Positions 8,276 through 16,929 of a DNA stretch of 64,000 bases are shown in pieces (within the stretch, counting starts at the first letter, position 1; every line of letters begins with the position of its first letter). The position numbers and the translations under genes are program-made. The notes under the pieces are model-generated. The model was not told where the DNA came from and did no database searches. It was given only the letters and a program-made list of their open reading frames with translations. Source of the DNA: Dictyoglomus sp. NZ13-RE01 (GTDB lineage Bacteria; Dictyoglomota; Dictyoglomia; Dictyoglomales; Dictyoglomaceae); contig NIRF01000003.1 in the NCBI GenBank assembly GCA_002878375.1, positions 82,792 through 146,791 of the forward strand. The letters are read 5' to 3'.

Positions 8276-10362
8276 TCTTCCTCTTCCTCTGCTCTTGGTT
8301 TTGCCTTAGCAATAATCTCCTCTTGTATCTTTGCAGGAACTTCCTCATAATGGGAGAATTTCATCGTATATGAGCCTCTACCTTGCGTAATTGATTTCAA
8401 AGTAGAAGAATATCTCAACATTTCCGCAAGAGGTACCAAAGCCTTTATAACCTGCATTTTTCCTAAGGACTCTATCTGAGTAACCCTTCCTCTCCTCCCA
8501 TTAAGGTCACTTATTATATCCCCTGTATAGGTATCCGGCGCAGTTACTTCTACCTGCATTATAGGTTCCAGTAGGACAGGTTTTGCCTCTAAAAATCCTT
8601 TTTTAAAAGCTTTTGCAGCTGCCACTTTAAAAGCCATATCAGAGGAGTCCACTTCATGGTATGAACCATCAAATAATGTAACCCGAACATCTACTATTGG
8701 ATAACCAGCCAAAATACCCTTCTCCATAGTTTCCCTTATACCCTTTTCTACTGCAGGTATGTAGTTCTTTGGTACTACACCACCCACAATTTTATCTACA
8801 AACTCAAATCCCCCACCTCTTGGAAGGGGTTCAAGTTCTAACCAAACATGTCCATACTGACCTCTTCCACCTGTCTGCTTCTTAACCTTTCCTTCCGCCT
8901 TTGCTGTCGTCCTTATAGTCTCTCTATATGCCACTTGAGGTGTACCTAAAGTAACATTTACCCCAAATTTTCTTTGCATTCTTTCCACTACTACCTCTAA
9001 ATGGGAATCTCCTAATCCATAAATTAAGGTTTCATTAGTCTCAAAATTCCTTTGTACCCTTATTGTAGGATCTTCCTCTACTATTCTTGTCAGGGCAGTA
9101 CTCATTCTATCCTCGTCCGCTCTTGATTTTGGTATAACGGAGACTGAGAATACTGGCTCTGGGAATGGTAGTGGCTTAATTTTGTAAGAATTTTCTTTGC
9201 TTGATAAGGTATCATTTGTGGCAGTTTCCTTTAGCTTTGAGACTACACATATATCGCCAGTAGTAACCTCAATAGCTTGTTCTTGGTTTTTGCCTCTTTG
9301 ATAATAAATTTGGGCAATCTTTTCTTGAATATCTTTATTTAGATTGTATAAGTTTGAGTCAGGTCTCAAACTTCCTGATATTATCCTTAAATAATTGAGT
9401 TTTCCTACAAAAGGATCTGCGGAAGTCTTAAATACAAAAGCCACCACACCATTATTTTCCCCTATTTTAACTTCCTTTTCTTCACCTGTCTTTACATCTT
9501 CAACCTTAATAGGAGCTCTCTCCTTAGGATTTGGAAACATCTGAATTACATAATCTAAAAATTTAGATACTCCAACATTCTTAGTGGAAGATATGGCAAA
9601 AACAGGGAATATCTCTCTATTAATAAAAGCTTTTCTAAGGGTATCCACAATTAGATTGGCTTCTATTTCTTCCCCCTCTAAATATCTTTGCAAAAGTTCC
9701 TCATCAAACTCTATAATAGTTTCAATGAGATTTTGTCTCCATTTATTTACTTCTTCCTTCAACTCTGAAGGAATACTTGTCTCTTTTTCTTCTCCTTTAT
9801 CATCAGGATAAATATAAGCCTTTTCGTTAAGTAGATCAACAATTCCTTGGAAACTTGCCTCTTTTCCGATAGGCAAAACTATTGGTAAAACTTTATTTCC
9901 AAATCTTTCTTGTAAAGTCTTCAAAGTTTCAAAAAAGTCCGCATTTTCTCTATCCAACTTATTTATGATAAATGCGGAGGGTAAAGAGTATTCCTGTGCC
10001 ATGCTCCAGATTCTCTCATGTTGAACCTGAATACCTGAGATTGCATCCAAGACCAACACCACAGTATCTACAGCCATAAGAGCACTAATTACTTCTCCAA
10101 TAAAATCCGCATATCCAGGAGTATCCACTAAATTTATCTTCTTACCTTTCCATTCAAAAGGAAGAAGGGATAAACTAAGAGAAATTCCTCTTTTTACTTC
10201 TTCAGGCTCAAAATCAGAAACCGTATTCCCACTCTCAACTTTTCCCATTCTATCTATAACTTTAGCGGTGTAAAGAATTGCCTCCGATAATGTAGTTTTT
10301 CCAGAACCTCCATGACCAAAAAGTCCTACATTTCTTAAATCTTCAGTGGTATATTGTTTCAT
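8272..10362 (-). CDS. Elongation factor G-like GTPase (EF-G2 type)
   Basis: Translational GTPase with the five-domain layout of EF-G at 696 residues. The P-loop reads GHGGSGKTT instead of the AHIDAGKTT of canonical EF-G; this is typical of the EF-G2/EF-G-like branch. DTPGYADF (G3) and NKLDRENADF (G4) are intact, and domain IV and V motifs (GGRGQYGHVWLE, PIMQVEVTAP, GRRGRVTQIE) are present. The C-terminus ends in five Glu. The canonical fusA would be expected elsewhere. It lies after an 84-base gap carrying an extended -10 promoter, so it probably starts a sub-operon with DUF951 and proB. Confidence 0.9.
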   Translation of the reverse strand: MKQYTTEDLRNVGLFGHGGSGKTTLSEAILYTAKVIDRMGKVESGNTVSDFEPEEVKRGISLSLSLLPFEWKGKKINLVDTPGYADFIGEVISALMAVDTVVLVLDAISGIQVQHERIWSMAQEYSLPSAFIINKLDRENADFFETLKTLQERFGNKVLPIVLPIGKEASFQGIVDLLNEKAYIYPDDKGEEKETSIPSELKEEVNKWRQNLIETIIEFDEELLQRYLEGEEIEANLIVDTLRKAFINREIFPVFAISSTKNVGVSKFLDYVIQMFPNPKERAPIKVEDVKTGEEKEVKIGENNGVVAFVFKTSADPFVGKLNYLRIISGSLRPDSNLYNLNKDIQEKIAQIYYQRGKNQEQAIEVTTGDICVVSKLKETATNDTLSSKENSYKIKPLPFPEPVFSVSVIPKSRADEDRMSTALTRIVEEDPTIRVQRNFETNETLIYGLGDSHLEVVVERMQRKFGVNVTLGTPQVAYRETIRTTAKAEGKVKKQTGGRGQYGHVWLELEPLPRGGGFEFVDKIVGGVVPKNYIPAVEKGIRETMEKGILAGYPIVDVRVTLFDGSYHEVDSSDMAFKVAAAKAFKKGFLEAKPVLLEPIMQVEVTAPDTYTGDIISDLNGRRGRVTQIESLGKMQVIKALVPLAEMLRYSSTLKSITQGRGSYTMKFSHYEEVPAKIQEEIIAKAKPRAEEEEE

Positions 10363-10440
10363 TTTATCTTTTAAAACCCCCTTCTACAAATTTTAATATT
10401 CTTTTAGTGAAATTTCCTAAAAAAGTTAAATCCTTTTATT

Positions 10441-10449
10441 ATTATATCA
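10441..10449 (-). promoter_or_regulatory. Extended -10 promoter for the EF-G-like gene
   Basis: Minus-strand TGATATAAT, overlapping the stop codon of dut. It would give a leader of about 70 bases before the EF-G-like ATG. The 84-base gap (10363-10446) is the largest break in this gene run. Confidence 0.5.
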
Positions 10450-10896
10450 AATTCCTGTGCTTCCCAGCCCCCTCTCTCCTCTTTCAGTTTCTGGCAATTT
10501 ATCCATTTCCTTCCATAAAACCTTAGGATAAGATAGAATTAACAACTGGGCTATACGCATTCCCCTTTTTCCATAAAAGGTTCTGTTGGAAAAATTAATT
10601 AAGTTAACCAATATCTCGCCTCTATAATCACTATCTATTAGTCCTGGAGTGTTTAAGACTGTAATCCCTTCCTTTGCAGATAAACCACTCCTTGGTAGAA
10701 CTAAAGCTAAGAATCCCAAGGGCAGAGCTATTCTAATTCCCGTAGGAACTATTATTCCTCCATTTATTTCATTAAAAGGAGGAAGTATAAAATCCTCCCT
10801 TGCAAAGAGATCAAGAGCGGATGCCCCCTCTGTAGCATAAAAGGGGAGAGGTAAATTTTTATCTAATCTCTCAATTAAAACCTCTACCTTCTCCAT
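10447..10896 (-). CDS. dut: dUTP diphosphatase
   Basis: Trimeric dUTPase hydrolysing dUTP to dUMP and pyrophosphate. All five motifs are visible: ASALDLFA (I), [11 protein letters not shown] (II/III region), [13 protein letters not shown] (III), RIAQLLI (IV) and the flexible C-terminal [10 protein letters not shown] (V). 149 residues is normal. It keeps uracil out of DNA and supplies dUMP to ThyX, which is encoded earlier in the same gene run. Confidence 0.95.
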   Translation of the reverse strand: MEKVEVLIERLDKNLPLPFYATEGASALDLFAREDFILPPFNEINGGIIVPTGIRIALPLGFLALVLPRSGLSAKEGITVLNTPGLIDSDYRGEILVNLINFSNRTFYGKRGMRIAQLLILSYPKVLWKEMDKLPETERGERGLGSTGI

Positions 10897-10908
10897 AATC
10901 TTTTATCT

Positions 10909-12354
10909 TTAGTAGGCTTTGGCAAACAAAGCTTTTATATTTGTTTCTTTACCACAATAGATACATTTTCCTTTTTCTTCTTTCCAATCAAAAGGTATGT
11001 TTCTTATAGTAGCAGAAGTTAGCTCTTTAATTTTTAACTCGCATTCTCCACTTCCACACCAACTGGCTTTAATAAATCCTCTTTTTTCCTCTATTATTTT
11101 CTTAAATTCTTCAAAGGATTCTACCTCATAAGTATTTTCTTCTCTAAATCTCAAAGCTTTTTCAAACATACTCCTTTGAATGTTATTTAAAAGATCTCTC
11201 AAGTTATCCACCATATTTTCCTTTTTGAAAGAAGTTTTTTCTCTTTTATCTCTTCTTGCTGTAAAGATCTCTCCTTTTTCTACCTCCTTAGGTCCTATTT
11301 CAATTCTTACTGGAACTCCTTTCAACTCCCACTCATTAAACTTCCATCCTGGAGTATGTTCTTCATCCTTATCCACAAAAACCCTAAAATGCTCCCTTAA
11401 GATAGAGTAAATTTCATCCACATATCTATATACCTTTTCCTTATCTTTATCTTCCCTCCATATTGGAATGATAACTATCTGATAAGGTGCTACCTTTGGA
11501 GGTAGGACAAGACCATAATCATCTCCATGAGTCATAATTAGTGCTCCAATGGAACGTGTAGAAACTCCCCAACTGGTTTGCCATACATACTTTCTTTCCC
11601 CATCTATATCTTGAAAGGTAATATCAAAGGCTTTTGCAAAATGTTGACCTAAATTGTGTGAAGTTCCAGCTTGAAGAGCTCTACCATCCGCTAACAATAC
11701 TTCTACAGAATAGGTTCTAAGCGCACCAGCAAACTTTTCATTCTCCGTTTTTACTCCAGCAATCACTGGTATAGAAAGATCTTCCTCAAAAAATTCTTTG
11801 TAAACATTTAACATCTTTAAAGCCTCTTCTTCTGCTTCCTCTAAGGTTCTATGTGCAGTGTGTCCTTCCTGCCATAAAAATTCTGTTGTTCTTAAGAAAA
11901 GCCTTGTTTCTTTTTCCCATCTTACCACATTTGCCCATTGATTTATGAGTACGGGTAAGTCTCTCCATGATTGAATCCACTTTGAAAACATACTACAGAT
12001 GATAGACTCTGATGTAGGTCTTACTGCAAGAGGTTCTACTAAATCTTCATCTCCTCCTTTTGTTACCCATGCTACCTGTGGAGAGAATCCCTCTACGTGT
12101 TCTGCTTCTTTTTCAAGGAAACTTTTAGGAATAAACAAGGGGAAATATGCATTTTCATGACCTGTTCTTTTTATTTTTTCATCCAGCAATCTTTGCATAT
12201 TCTCCCACAGAGCAAATCCATAAGGTCTAATTACCATGCAACCTTTAATTGGAGCATAATCTGCAAGCTTTGCTTTTAAAATTACATCAGTATACCATCT
12301 TGAGAAGTCTTCCTTTTGAGAAGTTATACTTTCTACAAATTTTTTCTCCTCCAT
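10909..12354 (-). CDS. proS: Prolyl-tRNA synthetase, archaeal/eukaryal type
   Basis: Class II aminoacyl-tRNA synthetase charging tRNA-Pro. The short form (about 481 residues) lacks the bacterial editing insertion. The C-terminal zinc-type domain is recognisable by CGSGEC and CIYCG, and the chain ends AKAY, as in the archaeal-type ProS. Class II motifs appear around VRWEKETRLFLRTTEFLWQEGHT. Two ATGs lie two codons apart; the second (12354) is eight bases from AGGAGG, while the first is only two bases away, so I take the second. It follows the DUF3084 gene closely. Confidence 0.94.
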   Translation of the reverse strand: MEEKKFVESITSQKEDFSRWYTDVILKAKLADYAPIKGCMVIRPYGFALWENMQRLLDEKIKRTGHENAYFPLFIPKSFLEKEAEHVEGFSPQVAWVTKGGDEDLVEPLAVRPTSESIICSMFSKWIQSWRDLPVLINQWANVVRWEKETRLFLRTTEFLWQEGHTAHRTLEEAEEEALKMLNVYKEFFEEDLSIPVIAGVKTENEKFAGALRTYSVEVLLADGRALQAGTSHNLGQHFAKAFDITFQDIDGERKYVWQTSWGVSTRSIGALIMTHGDDYGLVLPPKVAPYQIVIIPIWREDKDKEKVYRYVDEIYSILREHFRVFVDKDEEHTPGWKFNEWELKGVPVRIEIGPKEVEKGEIFTARRDKREKTSFKKENMVDNLRDLLNNIQRSMFEKALRFREENTYEVESFEEFKKIIEEKRGFIKASWCGSGECELKIKELTSATIRNIPFDWKEEKGKCIYCGKETNIKALFAKAY

Positions 12355-12366
12355 TATCATACCCTC

Positions 12367-13560
12367 CTATAATTCAAATCTTACTTTTAAAGGACCACTA
12401 TTATAAGTATCCTCGTCTGCAACTATACTTAAAATAACCTTTTTACCCTTTGATTTTATAGCATAAACTACGTTATAGAAATCTTCCAAGGATATATCTC
12501 CTACAGTATTAGTAAGTGGATCTGGTAATATCCCCCTAAGTTGGACAATCTTATTCACTTCTGATAATATTTCTAATAGTCTTGCTTCAATCTTATCCTT
12601 TGATTCACTTCCATCCACAACTCTTGTTAAAATCACTTCATTCTTTTTAAATACGAGAAAATAAGGATGTATATCTAAGCTAACAAGCACAGGTTCTCCT
12701 TCAAAGGTGTTTACCATGGCTATGGTACGGATTAATTTATCTCCAGGAGACATTAAGGAATTAATGAGCTTTTCCCATTCCGATTTTGGTAGCCATACTG
12801 TTCCCTTATTATTCTGAGAGCCTGCTCCTTTATTAGTAGCAATCTGCTCCAATAAACTAAGAAGGGTCTTTCCCTCTTTTATAGCCTCCTCTTCTGAAAG
12901 TCCTCCTCTACTAACCCAATTTAAAATTAATTCTCCCCTTCTAAAAACCAATCCCTCACTTCGGATAAGGTTAATTGTATTGGTTAAGAAATCCAGCTCC
13001 TCAACTAATCCTTTTTTGTCCTCTAACAATTTATTCTTTTCCTTTTCTAATATGGCTATTCTTTTTGACATATCATAGAGTGCCCTTTGCATATTTTCCT
13101 TATCCTTTACCAGATCTTCCTTCTCTTTTCTCAATTTGATTAGTTCTTTTTCTAAATTATCCTTTGTGCTTTTAATATTTTCAAGTTCTTTTCTAAATTT
13201 TTCCACCTCTTCTCTTAGCATTTCCTTCTCTTCAGATGCTTCTTTGAGTTTTTGATTAACTTTTGACAACTCTTCATTTTTGATATTCACTGCTATCTGT
13301 AAAGAACTTAATTGTCTTTTTAGTCTATCCAAGCCAAATATGGCAGTCCTTACATTCTCTGAAAAGAAAGTAAGGATTAGCAATGTGGAAACCATAATTA
13401 AAATACCTGTGATAACGCTTACTAAACGTGATGTATATTTGGGACGAAGATTAAAAAGTGAAAGTTTTTTCTTCCCTACTTTTCTTCCAACATAGTCACC
13501 TAAGTAGGCTATTACACCACTTAGAATAATTAAAATGATAATAAGTAAAAATCCAGACAT
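12367..13560 (-). CDS. DUF3084 membrane/coiled-coil protein
   Basis: 397 residues: a membrane helix at about 3-22, the family motif GDYVGRKVGKKKLSLFNLRP, a second helix at about 46-67, a long coiled coil at about 75-205, then a mixed alpha/beta C-terminal region. This matches the DUF3084 family known from cyanobacteria and Deinococcus, with no defined function. Its start overlaps the lptB stop (TAATG), so it is translationally coupled to an LPS-export ATPase. A role as a membrane-anchored partner in envelope transport is an inference from position only. Confidence 0.88.
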   Translation of the reverse strand: MSGFLLIIILIILSGVIAYLGDYVGRKVGKKKLSLFNLRPKYTSRLVSVITGILIMVSTLLILTFFSENVRTAIFGLDRLKRQLSSLQIAVNIKNEELSKVNQKLKEASEEKEMLREEVEKFRKELENIKSTKDNLEKELIKLRKEKEDLVKDKENMQRALYDMSKRIAILEKEKNKLLEDKKGLVEELDFLTNTINLIRSEGLVFRRGELILNWVSRGGLSEEEAIKEGKTLLSLLEQIATNKGAGSQNNKGTVWLPKSEWEKLINSLMSPGDKLIRTIAMVNTFEGEPVLVSLDIHPYFLVFKKNEVILTRVVDGSESKDKIEARLLEILSEVNKIVQLRGILPDPLTNTVGDISLEDFYNVVYAIKSKGKKVILSIVADEDTYNSGPLKVRFEL

Positions 13561-14279
13561 TATATATTAAACCTCTCCCCTAAGAAAAACTTCTTGGCTA
13601 AGTCATTATTCACAATCTCCTCTGGAGTTCCAGAGATCAAAATCTCTCCAGAATATATTATATAGGCAAAATCAGTAATGGCTAAGGTGTCTCTTACATT
13701 ATGATCTGTAATTAAGATTCCTAAATTTTTACTTCTCAAGTAATGAATGGTCTCTTGCAAGTTTTGTACCGTTAAGGGGTCAACACCTGCAAAGGGTTCA
13801 TCAAGAAGTATATATTTAGGGGAAAGAGCCAAGACCCTTGCTATTTCTACTCTTCTCCTTTCCCCTCCTGATAAAGTGTATCCATAATTTTTCCTTACTT
13901 TTTGAAGTTGAAACTCTTCTATTAACTCTTCCAATTTCTTTTTTTGTTCTAAGGGAGTTAAGTTTGTAAGTTCCAAAACTAATCTTATGTTATCCTCAAC
14001 AGAAAGCTTTCTAAATATAGTTGGATCTTGAGCCAAATATCCTAAACCCTTTTTTGCCCTTTTTGGCATAGAAAGATAGGTTATATCTTCCCCCTCTAAA
14101 AGGACCTTTCCAGCATCCGCAAAGACCTCTCCCATGATTGTATAGAAGGTGGTAGTTTTCCCAGCTCCATTTGGACCCAATAATCCTACCACCATTCCAG
14201 GTTCAACCTGCAATGTTACATTCTTTACTACACACCTTTTACCATAATATTTATAGATTCCAAGTGTTTCTAAAGGCAT
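13560..14279 (-). CDS. lptB: LPS export ABC transporter ATPase
   Basis: Cytoplasmic ATPase of the Lpt machine that extracts LPS from the inner membrane. 239 residues with Walker A GPNGAGKTT, Q-loop LAQDPTIFR, signature LSGGERRR, Walker B ILLDEPFAGVDP and the LptB-type switch ITDHNVRDTL. The ATG at 14279 has no Shine-Dalgarno, and a consensus promoter ends 11 bases upstream, so the message may be nearly leaderless. LptC, LptA and LptF/G are not in the window; downstream come DUF3084 and proS. Confidence 0.92.
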   Translation of the reverse strand: MPLETLGIYKYYGKRCVVKNVTLQVEPGMVVGLLGPNGAGKTTTFYTIMGEVFADAGKVLLEGEDITYLSMPKRAKKGLGYLAQDPTIFRKLSVEDNIRLVLELTNLTPLEQKKKLEELIEEFQLQKVRKNYGYTLSGGERRRVEIARVLALSPKYILLDEPFAGVDPLTVQNLQETIHYLRSKNLGILITDHNVRDTLAITDFAYIIYSGEILISGTPEEIVNNDLAKKFFLGERFNI

Positions 14280-14290
14280 TTATATGCATA

Positions 14291-14319
14291 ATGTTAAAGA
14301 AAAATGTAATGAATGTCAA
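14291..14319 (-). promoter_or_regulatory. Promoter of lptB
   Basis: Minus-strand TTGACA (14314-14319), a 17-base spacer, and TAACAT (14291-14296). The -35 is perfect. The predicted start of transcription is about five bases before the lptB ATG, giving almost no leader. It lies in the short gap between the TPR gene and lptB. Confidence 0.7.
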
Positions 14320-14323
14320 TTTA

Positions 14324-14935
14324 TTAATGAGCTAACCCTCTTAAGAGTTGCCATAACTCACTATAGCCTTTCTTTTGAAGTATACTTAGAGTAATAAAAT
14401 ATTCTTTTAACGCCAATAAATAGTTACCCTTTCTATAGTAGATTGCACATTTTAGAGCATGTAAAGCCTCATTATTAGAGTTAATCTTAATTCCTTCATC
14501 TACTAAACTTTCTGAGGATTTTATATTACCCATTTCATAATGGAGGTAAGCCAAGTAGGCAATTACCCAGTCATCCTGCGGGTTTACATTATAAATTTTA
14601 TTGAAATAAAGTAGTGCCTTTTCTTTGTTTCCACTAAAGTAATTAGCAAAAGCAAGCTGATAATAAGAAAAAATATTTTCCTCTTTTATCTCTTTAGCCT
14701 TTTTATAGAATAGGTTTGGCTCTAATTTTTCTATCTTTTTATATATATCATAGGCTTTATCTAATCTACCCTCTGCCATATAAATTACGAAAAGATCAAA
14801 GAGTAAATCTAAATTATTAGGGTCTTTAATAAGCAAGTTTTCATAATTTTGAGAAAGGCTTTTCCAGTCATAAGAAAAGGAGACAAAAGTCAGTATTAAA
14901 TTAAAGATTAATATTTTGAAGAATAAATTTCGCAA
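14324..14935 (-). CDS. TPR-repeat protein, probably exported
   Basis: 203 residues with a short positively charged N-terminus and hydrophobic stretch (residues 4-20) that looks like a signal peptide or anchor. It is followed by tetratricopeptide-like repeats (for example LAFANYFSGNKEKALLYFNKI, IAYLAYLHYEMGNIKSSESLV and ALKCAIYYRKGNYLLALKEY). It probably serves as a periplasmic protein-protein scaffold. Start is TTG with AAGGAG nine bases upstream; the 5' end overlaps the preceding glycosyltransferase gene by 35 bases. Placement between an LpxB-like gene and lptB suggests an envelope role. Confidence 0.8.
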   Translation of the reverse strand: MRNLFFKILIFNLILTFVSFSYDWKSLSQNYENLLIKDPNNLDLLFDLFVIYMAEGRLDKAYDIYKKIEKLEPNLFYKKAKEIKEENIFSYYQLAFANYFSGNKEKALLYFNKIYNVNPQDDWVIAYLAYLHYEMGNIKSSESLVDEGIKINSNNEALHALKCAIYYRKGNYLLALKEYFITLSILQKKGYSELWQLLRGLAH

Positions 14936-15986
14936 TATTATCCGCTCCTTTTCTCCCTAACCTTTCCTTTCCAGAAAACGCTCTACTTTTTTTCTCTTCA
15001 GGATGCTCAATAAAATAGATGATTTTTTCCCCTGCCTCCTTAAAGTCCTTTGCCAGTTCTAATCCTTCCCCTAAAAGAGCCTTCTGCATTTTTAAAAATC
15101 TTTGGGTAATTTGAGGTCCTTTTCCTGGGAATGAAACCACAAGCTTTCCCATATAAACTGCCTGTTCATTAGCAGTGCCTGCTAAACCAAGCACTAAATA
15201 AGCCCTTTTAACTACATTATTAAATTCTCCACATGTTATATTTACTGGAAAATTATAGCTTTTAACCAATTTTTCTATTATATCTTTTCTTTCTATGGGT
15301 AGATAAGGGGATAAAACAATTTCAAAGGAAAAATCAGGATAACTTCTATAAACTATTTCACAAGTTTTCAGCATTAATTTTAAATTTTCAATTGCTTCCG
15401 TCCTACTTCCAGGAAGAAGTACAATGACCTTTTGCCCATCACTATAAAATTCATCATCTAAACCATCAAACATGGGATTTCCCAGATAATAGGTCCAAGG
15501 TATGTATTTTCTTAAATATTCTGAAGTGGGATTATCTCTTGTGAAAACAAATTTTGTTAATTTTTTCATAAGGTATATTTCAGGATAGTAAAAGGAAGAA
15601 TTTAATACTGATTTTGCGGTGGGAAGAAAGAAGGCTTTTTTCTTAGTTAAAGAGCCCATAATAAGGTTGTAAGTATCTCCAACACAAATAAGCTCCATTT
15701 TTAAGCCTTGCATCTTCCTTAAAGTTTTCAATTGTTCTTTGAAAAAGGGGATAAAACCAGATTTTAAATCTGAAAACAAACCTCTTCCTAAGGCTCTTAT
15801 ACTAAATCCTCCGCTTGGAAATTCTTTTCTTGGATCGAGAAGTTCTACAGGAAGATCTATAAAGGCTTTTCCAACCCCTACTAAAGGATAAACAAATATT
15901 TTTATATCCTTGAATTTTAAGATCCTTTCAATTATTCTTCTTGCAATTATATCTTCTCCAATTCCATTACTTATAAAGAGCAACAT
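14901..15986 (-). CDS. LpxB-related glycosyltransferase (lipid-A-disaccharide synthase-related family)
   Basis: 361 residues resembling the family annotated as lipid-A-disaccharide synthase-related, otherwise known from cyanobacteria and Deinococcus. N-terminal motif FISNGIGEDIIA is the equivalent of the LpxB GEVSGD donor loop. GSRTEAIENL is the conserved GSR motif of GT19-type enzymes, and VLGLAGTANEQAVYMG occupies the position of the UDP-sugar site. It differs strongly from the true LpxB at 19729-20826, so donor and acceptor are unknown. It is in the lipid A operon, between an oxidoreductase and a TPR gene. Confidence 0.78.
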   Translation of the reverse strand: MLLFISNGIGEDIIARRIIERILKFKDIKIFVYPLVGVGKAFIDLPVELLDPRKEFPSGGFSIRALGRGLFSDLKSGFIPFFKEQLKTLRKMQGLKMELICVGDTYNLIMGSLTKKKAFFLPTAKSVLNSSFYYPEIYLMKKLTKFVFTRDNPTSEYLRKYIPWTYYLGNPMFDGLDDEFYSDGQKVIVLLPGSRTEAIENLKLMLKTCEIVYRSYPDFSFEIVLSPYLPIERKDIIEKLVKSYNFPVNITCGEFNNVVKRAYLVLGLAGTANEQAVYMGKLVVSFPGKGPQITQRFLKMQKALLGEGLELAKDFKEAGEKIIYFIEHPEEKKSRAFSGKERLGRKGADNIAKFILQNINL

Positions 15987-15987
15987 T

Positions 15988-16929
15988 TTATATCCTATAG
16001 ATCTCTATCTCTTTTAAAATTTCTGTTGCTAAAGCAACAGCTAATTTTCCATCCTCTAAAGTAACTAAAGGACTTTCCCCTTTAATAATACAATTTATAA
16101 ACTGCTCCAGCTCAAGTTTTAGAGGCTCCTCCTTTTCAAAGACAGGACTTTCTACACTGGGATCAACTACTCTATTGGAAAGGCAGGTTATAGTTATACT
16201 TTGATTTATATAATCTACTGTTATATAGGTACCATCTTTCTCTTGAATATCTAACTTTCTAAATTTTTTAGAAGAAACCCTGCTTGCGGTAAGATTTGCT
16301 AAAATTCCTCCCTCAAAAAGAATGGAGACATTAACAAAATCCTCAAAAGGAGTAACAATAGAGTAGCCTACACCATGGATATCTTTTATTATTTTATCCT
16401 TTCCAAGCAAGTAAAAGAGGATATCTAAGTCATGAATCATTAGATCCAAAACTACTCCTACATCATCTGGCTTTCCACTATAATAACCCATTCTATGAGC
16501 TTCAATATATAGAGGATCTTTAATATATTTTTTCAATTCCTGTATAGCAGGATTAAATCTCTCTATATGTCCAACCTGAAAAACTAAATCCTTTCCTCCA
16601 GCAAGATCTAAAAGCTCTTCTACCTCCCATAAGTACTGAGTAACTGGTTTTTCTACAAAAATATGAATACCTCTTTCCAAAAAATCTTTAGCTATACTAA
16701 AATGAGTTGAAGTAGGAGTGACAATACTGACAGCATCAATCTTATCCATTAATTCCTTATAATTAGTAGTATAAAAGGGAATCTGATAAAGGGATGCTAT
16801 CTCACGGACCCTCTTTTCATTTATGTCCGCAATACCAACCAAATCAACCTTCTCAAGCTCACTCAAGATTCTTACGTGATGTTGTCCTAAAGAACCAACT
16901 CCAACTACACCCATTCTAATTTTTTTCAT
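15988..16929 (-). CDS. Gfo/Idh/MocA family NAD(P)-dependent oxidoreductase
   Basis: 313 residues with a Rossmann motif GVVGVGSLGQHH at the N-terminus and the family lysine in FVEKPVT (about residues 95-101). The C-terminal part is the alpha/beta domain that binds the substrate (GHIERFNP, then a conserved LMIHDLDI). Relatives next to lpx genes include GnnA, which oxidises the 3-position of UDP-GlcNAc for 3-amino lipid A. The GnnB transaminase partner is not in the window, so that function is only a possibility. ATG with GGAGAATTGAGCC upstream, overlapping the msbA-like gene end by 14 bases. Confidence 0.85.
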   Translation of the reverse strand: MKKIRMGVVGVGSLGQHHVRILSELEKVDLVGIADINEKRVREIASLYQIPFYTTNYKELMDKIDAVSIVTPTSTHFSIAKDFLERGIHIFVEKPVTQYLWEVEELLDLAGGKDLVFQVGHIERFNPAIQELKKYIKDPLYIEAHRMGYYSGKPDDVGVVLDLMIHDLDILFYLLGKDKIIKDIHGVGYSIVTPFEDFVNVSILFEGGILANLTASRVSSKKFRKLDIQEKDGTYITVDYINQSITITCLSNRVVDPSVESPVFEKEEPLKLELEQFINCIIKGESPLVTLEDGKLAVALATEILKEIEIYRI

